Positions 59,471 through 64,000 of a stretch of 64,000 nucleotides of DNA are shown here, one piece after another. This stretch comes from Jatrophihabitans cynanchi. Lineage in GTDB: Bacteria; Actinomycetota; Actinomycetes; Mycobacteriales; Jatrophihabitantaceae. The position numbers were made by a program, and so were the translations under genes. Position 1 is the first letter of the stretch. Each line of letters begins with the position of its first letter. The stretch is taken from positions 3,472,001 to 3,536,000 of the forward strand of contig NZ_CP097463.1 in assembly GCF_027247405.1 (NCBI RefSeq), written 5' to 3'. Under the pieces are notes generated by a model. It was given only the letters and a program-made list of their open reading frames with translations. It was not told the origin of the DNA and did not search any database.

Positions 59471-61162
59471 GTGAGTACGTCCGGCGAGTTGTTGCGCACC
59501 GCACGGGATCTGCTGCTTGCCGCCCGTACCGACTACGAACGCGCGCGCGCCGAGTTCGCCTGGCCGCGCCCGGAACAGTTCAACTTCGCACTGGACTGGT
59601 TCGACGGCGTGCTCGCGGTCGAGACGCCCGATGCGATCGCGCTGCGCCTGATCGAGAGCGACAGGTCCGAGGCGAGCTACACCTTCGCCGACCTGGCGCG
59701 CCGCTCGGACCGGCTCGCCGGCTGGCTGCGCGCGCAGGGCGTGGCGCGCGGGATGCGGGTGCTGGTGCTGCTCGGAAACCAGGTCGAGCTGTGGGAGACG
59801 ACGCTGGCCGCGATGAAGCTCGGGGCCGTGATCATCCCGGCGACCACGCTGCTGGCGCCCGCCGACCTGCGCGACCGGATCGGCCGCGGGAACGCCGGCG
59901 CGGTGATCGCCCGTTCGGACGTGACCGCGGGCTTCGCCGACGTCGCCGGCGACTACCTGCGGATCGCGGTCGGGGAGCGCGTGCCGGACTGGCTGGACTA
60001 CGCCGAATCGTCCGGCTTCGACGAGCCGTTCGAGCCCGACGGTGTGACGCGGGCGGACGACCCGCTGCTGCTCTACTTCACCTCGGGCACCACGGCGCTG
60101 CCCAAGCTGGTGGAGCACACCCACGCCAGCTACCCCATCGGGCACCTGTCCACGATGTACTGGATCGGCCTGCAACCCGGCGACGTGCACCTGAACGTGT
60201 CCAGCCCCGGCTGGGCGAAGCACGCCTGGTCGTGCGTGTTCGCGCCCTGGCTGGCCGGTGCGACGATCGTGCTGTTCAACTACGAGCGGTTCGACGCGCG
60301 CGCGATGCTGGACGTGCTGCGCGAGGCGAAGGTGAGCACGTTCTGCGCGCCGCCGACAGTGTGGCGCATGCTCATCCAGCAGGACCTCGGCCGGTGGCAG
60401 ACGTCGTTGCGCGAGCTGGTGGGCGCGGGCGAGCCGCTCAACCCGGAGGTGATCGAGACCGTGCAGCGCGCCTGGGGGCTGACCATCCGCGACGGCTTCG
60501 GGCAGACCGAGACGACGCTGCAGATCGGCAACCCTCCCGGCCAGCGGCTCAAGCTCGGCTCGATGGGGCGGCCGATGCCCGGCTTCGCGATCGACCTGGT
60601 CGACCCGGTCAGCGGCGAACTCGCCGACGAGGGCGAGATCTGCGTGCGCTGCGATCCGCGTCCGGTCGGGCTGATGGTCGGCTACCGCGACGACGCCGAG
60701 CGCAACGACGCCGCCTTCGCAGGCGGCCGCTACCACACCGGCGACGTCGCGAACCGCGATGCGGACGGCTACATCACCTACATCGGGCGCAGCGACGACG
60801 TGTTCAAGGCCAGCGACTACCGGATCAGCCCGTTCGAGCTCGAGTCGGTGCTGCTGGAGCACCCGGCGGTGGCCGAGGCCGCGGTCGTGCCCGCCCCGGA
60901 CGAACTGCGGCTGGCCGTGCCGAAGGCATACGTGGCGCTCGTCGCCGGGCACACGCCTGGCCGCGAGCTCGCAGGTGACATCCTGCGACACTGCCGCGAG
61001 AATCTGGCGCCGTACAAGCGGATTCGCAGGTTGCAGTTCGCTGACCTGCCGAAGACGATCAGCGGGAAGATCCGCCGTGTGGAGCTGCGGGTGGCCGAGG
61101 TCGAGCAGGCCGGGTCGCGTCCGGAGGGCGAATACCGGGAGGAGGACTTCGCCGCGCGCTGA
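59471..61162 (+). CDS. Acyl-CoA synthetase (AMP-forming, acetyl-CoA synthetase-like)
   Basis: A 563-residue ANL-superfamily adenylating enzyme that activates a carboxylic acid to its CoA thioester. It has the P-loop YFTSGTTALPKLVEHTH, the A5-like RDGFGQTETT, YHTGDVANRDADGYITYIGRSDDVFK with the adenylate-binding Asp, and the catalytic Lys in ISGKIRRVEL. The layout is closest to medium-chain or acetyl-CoA-synthetase-like members. The GTG has AAGGAGAT eight bases upstream. Its last 104 bases overlap the convergent MFS gene. The acid is unknown. Confidence 0.92.
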   Translation: MSTSGELLRTARDLLLAARTDYERARAEFAWPRPEQFNFALDWFDGVLAVETPDAIALRLIESDRSEASYTFADLARRSDRLAGWLRAQGVARGMRVLVLLGNQVELWETTLAAMKLGAVIIPATTLLAPADLRDRIGRGNAGAVIARSDVTAGFADVAGDYLRIAVGERVPDWLDYAESSGFDEPFEPDGVTRADDPLLLYFTSGTTALPKLVEHTHASYPIGHLSTMYWIGLQPGDVHLNVSSPGWAKHAWSCVFAPWLAGATIVLFNYERFDARAMLDVLREAKVSTFCAPPTVWRMLIQQDLGRWQTSLRELVGAGEPLNPEVIETVQRAWGLTIRDGFGQTETTLQIGNPPGQRLKLGSMGRPMPGFAIDLVDPVSGELADEGEICVRCDPRPVGLMVGYRDDAERNDAAFAGGRYHTGDVANRDADGYITYIGRSDDVFKASDYRISPFELESVLLEHPAVAEAAVVPAPDELRLAVPKAYVALVAGHTPGRELAGDILRHCRENLAPYKRIRRLQFADLPKTISGKIRRVELRVAEVEQAGSRPEGEYREEDFAAR

Positions 61163-62306
61163 CCGCATGCACGGCCCTGAGCGCGGGCAGCGCGAGCAGG
61201 GTCACCGCGGCGAGCGCGAGGAACGCAGGCAGCGGGTGGTGCACCGACGTCCCGATCGCACCGGTGATCACCAGCGCGCCGAGCTGCCCGGACAGCCAGA
61301 TCAGCCCGGCCGCCGTGCTCGCAGTCGCCACGGCGGCCCGTTCGGTGAGCTCCAGGACCATCGGCAGGCAGGGCAGCAGCACGAACCCGATCACGGGGAA
61401 CACGACAAGCGCGAGCGCGAAACCGGGGGCGAGCGCCAGCAGGGCGCATCCCGCCGCGGTCACCATGACCGCGGCGGCCATCACGTGCAGTTGCCGCCCG
61501 CGCCGCGCAGCCGCGACCGGCAGCAACGCCGAGCCGCCGACCCCGGCGACGATGTTGAGCAGCAACAGGACGCCTGCCTGCGTGCTGCTCACCCCGGCCG
61601 GGTCGAGTAGCGCCTCTGCCCAGGTCGTCAGTGCGGTGAAGGTCCCGAACGGCACGAACACGAGCAGCGCGAGCCGGCGCAGATACCTGTCGTTCCACGT
61701 CGCGCGGAATGCGCTGACGCCACCGGCGGACGGCGCGGCACCGTACGTGGGCGGGCGGCGTAGTGCCACCGCGAGGCCGGCGACGGCAGTGGCGGCGAGC
61801 AGCGCGTTCACCACCAGCAGCCCGCGCAGCGGCAGCGCGGTGCCCAAGGCGAACGCGACCACCATGCCGGCGAACGTGCTCGCGGTGCCGAGCGCGATGC
61901 CCTTCGCCCGGTCGTCATCAGCCAGGTACCGTGCCGCGACTCCGGTGATCGCGTTGAGCACGAGCGGCTGCCCGATCGCGACCAGCACCTGACCGGCGAG
62001 CGCCCAGCCGAAACTGTCGCCGGCCAGCCGCAGCCCGCCACCCGCGGCGGTCAGGAGCGCGCCCAGCAGCACGCCGCCGCGCAGCCAGCGGTCGAGCACC
62101 AGCCCGGCGGGGATCGCGAGCACCACGTAGCAGAGCGGGAACACGTTGGCGAGCCAGCCGATCGCCCCCTCGGACACGCGGTAGTGCTTCGCGGCGTCCG
62201 TCGTGATCGGCGCGAAGGTCAGCCACAGCAGCTGGGTGGTGGCAGCGGCGGCGGCGAACCCGGCGAGCGCGGCCCAGTTGCTGCGCGCAGGTGCGGGTCC
62301 GGACAC
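61059..62306 (-). CDS. MFS transporter
   Basis: A 415-residue major facilitator with 12 apparent helices: LLWLTFAPITTDAAKHYRVS in helix 1, YVVLAIPAGLVLDRWLRGG in the motif-A loop, and a second half after GVSAFRATWNDRYLRRLALLVF. The fold resembles nitrate/nitrite-type or general metabolite MFS carriers. The GTG at 62306 has AGGAAG six bases upstream. The Pro/Arg-rich C-terminal tail overlaps the acyl-CoA synthetase gene on the other strand. It may import the acid activated by the neighbouring synthetase. Confidence 0.85.
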   Translation of the reverse strand: MSGPAPARSNWAALAGFAAAAATTQLLWLTFAPITTDAAKHYRVSEGAIGWLANVFPLCYVVLAIPAGLVLDRWLRGGVLLGALLTAAGGGLRLAGDSFGWALAGQVLVAIGQPLVLNAITGVAARYLADDDRAKGIALGTASTFAGMVVAFALGTALPLRGLLVVNALLAATAVAGLAVALRRPPTYGAAPSAGGVSAFRATWNDRYLRRLALLVFVPFGTFTALTTWAEALLDPAGVSSTQAGVLLLLNIVAGVGGSALLPVAAARRGRQLHVMAAAVMVTAAGCALLALAPGFALALVVFPVIGFVLLPCLPMVLELTERAAVATASTAAGLIWLSGQLGALVITGAIGTSVHHPLPAFLALAAVTLLALPALRAVHAVSARRSPPPGIRPPDATRPARPRPPAAPHGGSSR

Positions 62307-62415
62307 GGCGGCTTCCTGATTCGGTACGAACGGCTGGGTTCGGTGAAGAACCGTTGACCGACGGATTGTGCCCGGTCCGGGCGGCCGTTCGCCCGGCACC
62401 CCGGCGACCGCACGC

Positions 62416-63297
62416 TCAGCCGGCCGGTGTCCGCCCGTGGGACCCGAGCAGCCGGGCCAGGTTGCCGCCGAGGATCGCGCGCAACTCGTCGGTGTTCAGG
62501 CCGCCGGCGCGCAGCGCCGCCGGCGTGTTGCTCGTGACGAACGTGTTCGGGTACGAGTAGATATCGCTGCCGAACAGCAGCCGACCGGCGCCGACGGCGC
62601 GCACGAACTGGCCGATCGCGCTCGCGTTGAACGCCATCGCCGAGTCGAACACGAGGTTCGGATGCCGTTCGGCGAGCGCGATGCACTCCAGCGTGTGATG
62701 GTAGGTCGACATGCCGTCCAGCACCACGATCGTGAGCTCCGGGTGCGCCCGCGCCAGATTGCCCACCAGCACCGGCGCCTCCAGTGTGGAGTCTGCGTAG
62801 CAGTGCACGAATGGGACGAGGCCCAGCGCGGGCATCAGCTCGAGGTGCCGGTGGATCCAGGCGTCGTCGGTCGCCACGCCCTGGAAGCGGGCGTGGTAGC
62901 TGACCCCGACCAGACCGAGTTCGGCGATGCGGCGCACCTCTGCCAGGCCCGCCGCACCGTAGAGCGGCTCCACCACGCCGGCACCGGCAGCGAACCGGGT
63001 CGGGTCGGCGGCGCAGTAGCGCGCGATCGCGTCGTTGACCGCACAGGTGTCGCGCAGCCCGTCGGGGCGCAGGTAGGAGTTGCCGGGGAGTACGAGGGTG
63101 CGGCCGATGCCCAGCCGGTCCATCGTCGAGACCCGGGCCGCGACCTCCGCCTGCAGCCACTGCGCGGCGTCCGTCGGCGCAGCCGCTCCGGCCACTGCCG
63201 AGTGTGCCACCGTGCCGTGATGCTGATGGACGTCGAACACGTCGAACCCGTCGAGGACGTCGAACCCGGCCATGCCCGCATCGCTCGCCGTCTGCAT
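62416..63297 (-). CDS. Amidohydrolase-2-family protein
   Basis: A 293-residue TIM-barrel metal-dependent hydrolase or decarboxylase of the amidohydrolase-2/ACMSD type. The N-terminal metal motif is FDVHQHHG, followed by LGLVGVSYHARFQGV, LVPFVHCYADSTLEAPVLVGNLARAHPELTIVVL and the final metal Asp in LLFGSDIYSYPNTFV. An ATG at 63297 or eight codons later starts it. It lies 109 bases upstream of the MFS gene on the same strand and divergent from the thiolase. Members often decarboxylate or hydrolyse aromatic-ring intermediates; the substrate here is unknown. Confidence 0.85.
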   Translation of the reverse strand: MQTASDAGMAGFDVLDGFDVFDVHQHHGTVAHSAVAGAAAPTDAAQWLQAEVAARVSTMDRLGIGRTLVLPGNSYLRPDGLRDTCAVNDAIARYCAADPTRFAAGAGVVEPLYGAAGLAEVRRIAELGLVGVSYHARFQGVATDDAWIHRHLELMPALGLVPFVHCYADSTLEAPVLVGNLARAHPELTIVVLDGMSTYHHTLECIALAERHPNLVFDSAMAFNASAIGQFVRAVGAGRLLFGSDIYSYPNTFVTSNTPAALRAGGLNTDELRAILGGNLARLLGSHGRTPAG

Positions 63298-63376
63298 CGG
63301 GCCAGGTTAGCAACCTAGTTGACGGTCCGTCAGATGTGCTGCAGAGTGCGAGGATCCCACCGAGAGAGGAGCACAC

Positions 63377-64000
63377 GTGCTCGTCGCCGACCAGTGTGCG
63401 ATCGTCGGAATCGGCAACACGGCCTACACGCGCGGCACCGCGCGGAGCACGGTCGAGCTGCACCTGGAGGCATCGCTACGGGCGCTGGCCGATGCCGGGC
63501 TCACTCCGGCGGACGTCGACGGCGTCATGCCGAGCGCGACCGCCGGCCGCTGCGCCGAGGACTTCATCGCGAATCTGGGGCTGCGCGATCTCGCGTTCAG
63601 CTCGACGGTGCACATGGGCGGCAGCAGTTTCATCGCCTCGGTCCAGAGCGCCTGCCTGGCCATCAGCGCCGGGGTCGCGTCGTGCGTGCTGATCCCGGCC
63701 GGTCGGCGCGGCTACTCCGGTGAGCGGATCTCGACCGGTCAGGGGCCGGTCGAGCCGCTGCTGAACGCGGTGCGCGAGTTCGAGGCCCCGTACGGCAACC
63801 TGGTCGCCGTGCAGTGGTTCGCCCAGGCGGCCCAGCGGCACATGCACCTGTACGGGACGACCAGTGAGCAACTCGGCCACGTGGCGGTGAGCGCCCGGGC
63901 GAACGCGAACCTGAACCCGCAGGCGCTGATGCACGGGCGGCCGATGACGCTGGCCGATCACCAGAACTCGCGGATGGTCTCCAGCCCGTTCCGGCTGTTC
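63377..64000 (+). CDS. Thiolase-family protein (SCP-x-like), 3' partial
   Basis: The first 208 codons of a thiolase-superfamily protein; the gene runs past the window edge. AIVGIGNTAYTRGTARSTVELHLEASLRALADAGLTPADVDGVM and HMGGSSFIASVQSACLAISAGVASCVLI match the non-decarboxylating SCP-x/lipid-transfer-type thiolases. In these, the nucleophile position lies in the loop before the long helix, and here reads GGSSF without the usual Cys. The GTG at 63377 has GAGGAG upstream. Together with the acyl-CoA synthetase and amidohydrolase, it points to breakdown of a CoA-activated acid. Confidence 0.82.
   Translation, partial: MLVADQCAIVGIGNTAYTRGTARSTVELHLEASLRALADAGLTPADVDGVMPSATAGRCAEDFIANLGLRDLAFSSTVHMGGSSFIASVQSACLAISAGVASCVLIPAGRRGYSGERISTGQGPVEPLLNAVREFEAPYGNLVAVQWFAQAAQRHMHLYGTTSEQLGHVAVSARANANLNPQALMHGRPMTLADHQNSRMVSSPFRLF

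Noticed and set aside
1-64000. CRISPR array or insertion sequence
   Set aside because: The repeats found are short, few and without spacer structure, and no transposase-like protein was seen.

Overview
The window is high-GC DNA with many GTG and TTG starts, frequent 4-base start/stop overlaps, a DtxR/IdeR-type iron box, MmyB-type XRE regulators, an LLM-class (F420-type) oxidoreductase and an Arr-type rifampin ADP-ribosyltransferase. Together these indicate a soil-type actinobacterium. The genus cannot be fixed from the sequence alone.

Region 1 (1-10950) is the right end of an integrated island carrying defence genes. A partial methylase/specificity-like protein, hsdM, hsdS and hsdR are followed, with overlapping ends, by a HipA-type kinase gene and a second gene that joins a HipA N-terminal-like region to a HIRAN domain. 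An opposing tyrosine integrase follows. Then come four repeats in exact 10-base phase, a perfect palindrome, and the 3' part of a tRNA-Met starting at the anticodon loop with its terminator. The orientation of the fragment means the island lies to its left, with the intact tRNA predicted outside the window. Region 2 (10951-14584) holds a membrane-anchored orphan, an AbiE pair with a short, probably truncated toxin, an RHH antitoxin/toxin pair, and about 540 bases without a convincing gene.

Region 3 (14585-36085) is a mosaic of small regulator-plus-target units: MFS transporter/XRE regulator, LysE exporter, cupin, and LysR with a PhzF/ornithine-cyclodeaminase/amidohydrolase operon. It also has TetR/MFS, EamA/LysR, HxlR/quinone-oxidoreductase/SnoaL-like and TetR/SnoaL-like units, several acetyltransferases, a SLOG-AhpD fusion ORF, a flavin reductase and a secreted protein. 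Region 4 (36367-43416) has a secreted ScyD-like protein, an efeU-efeO iron uptake pair behind an iron box, and a decayed ABC transporter locus. That locus has one intact FtsX-like permease, one permease remnant and two disrupted ATPases.

Region 5 (43443-54964) contains a dienelactone hydrolase divergent from a GlxA/AraC regulator, Arr, and an alpha/beta hydrolase. It continues with an arsenic cluster (ArsC-GNAT fusion, Acr3, ArsR, divergent ArsI), nrtR divergent from nadA with an operator between them, DedA, an LLM oxidoreductase and a membrane diguanylate cyclase. Region 6 (55100-59418) has an isolated two-Trp-codon leader ORF with attenuator-like hairpins but no Trp gene downstream, then a membrane-anchored chitinase divergent from a large GT2 glycosyltransferase. 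Region 7 (59471-64000) is an acyl-CoA synthetase, an MFS transporter, an amidohydrolase and the start of a thiolase, suggesting carboxylic-acid catabolism.

No CRISPR array, rRNA gene, complete tRNA gene or insertion sequence was seen.
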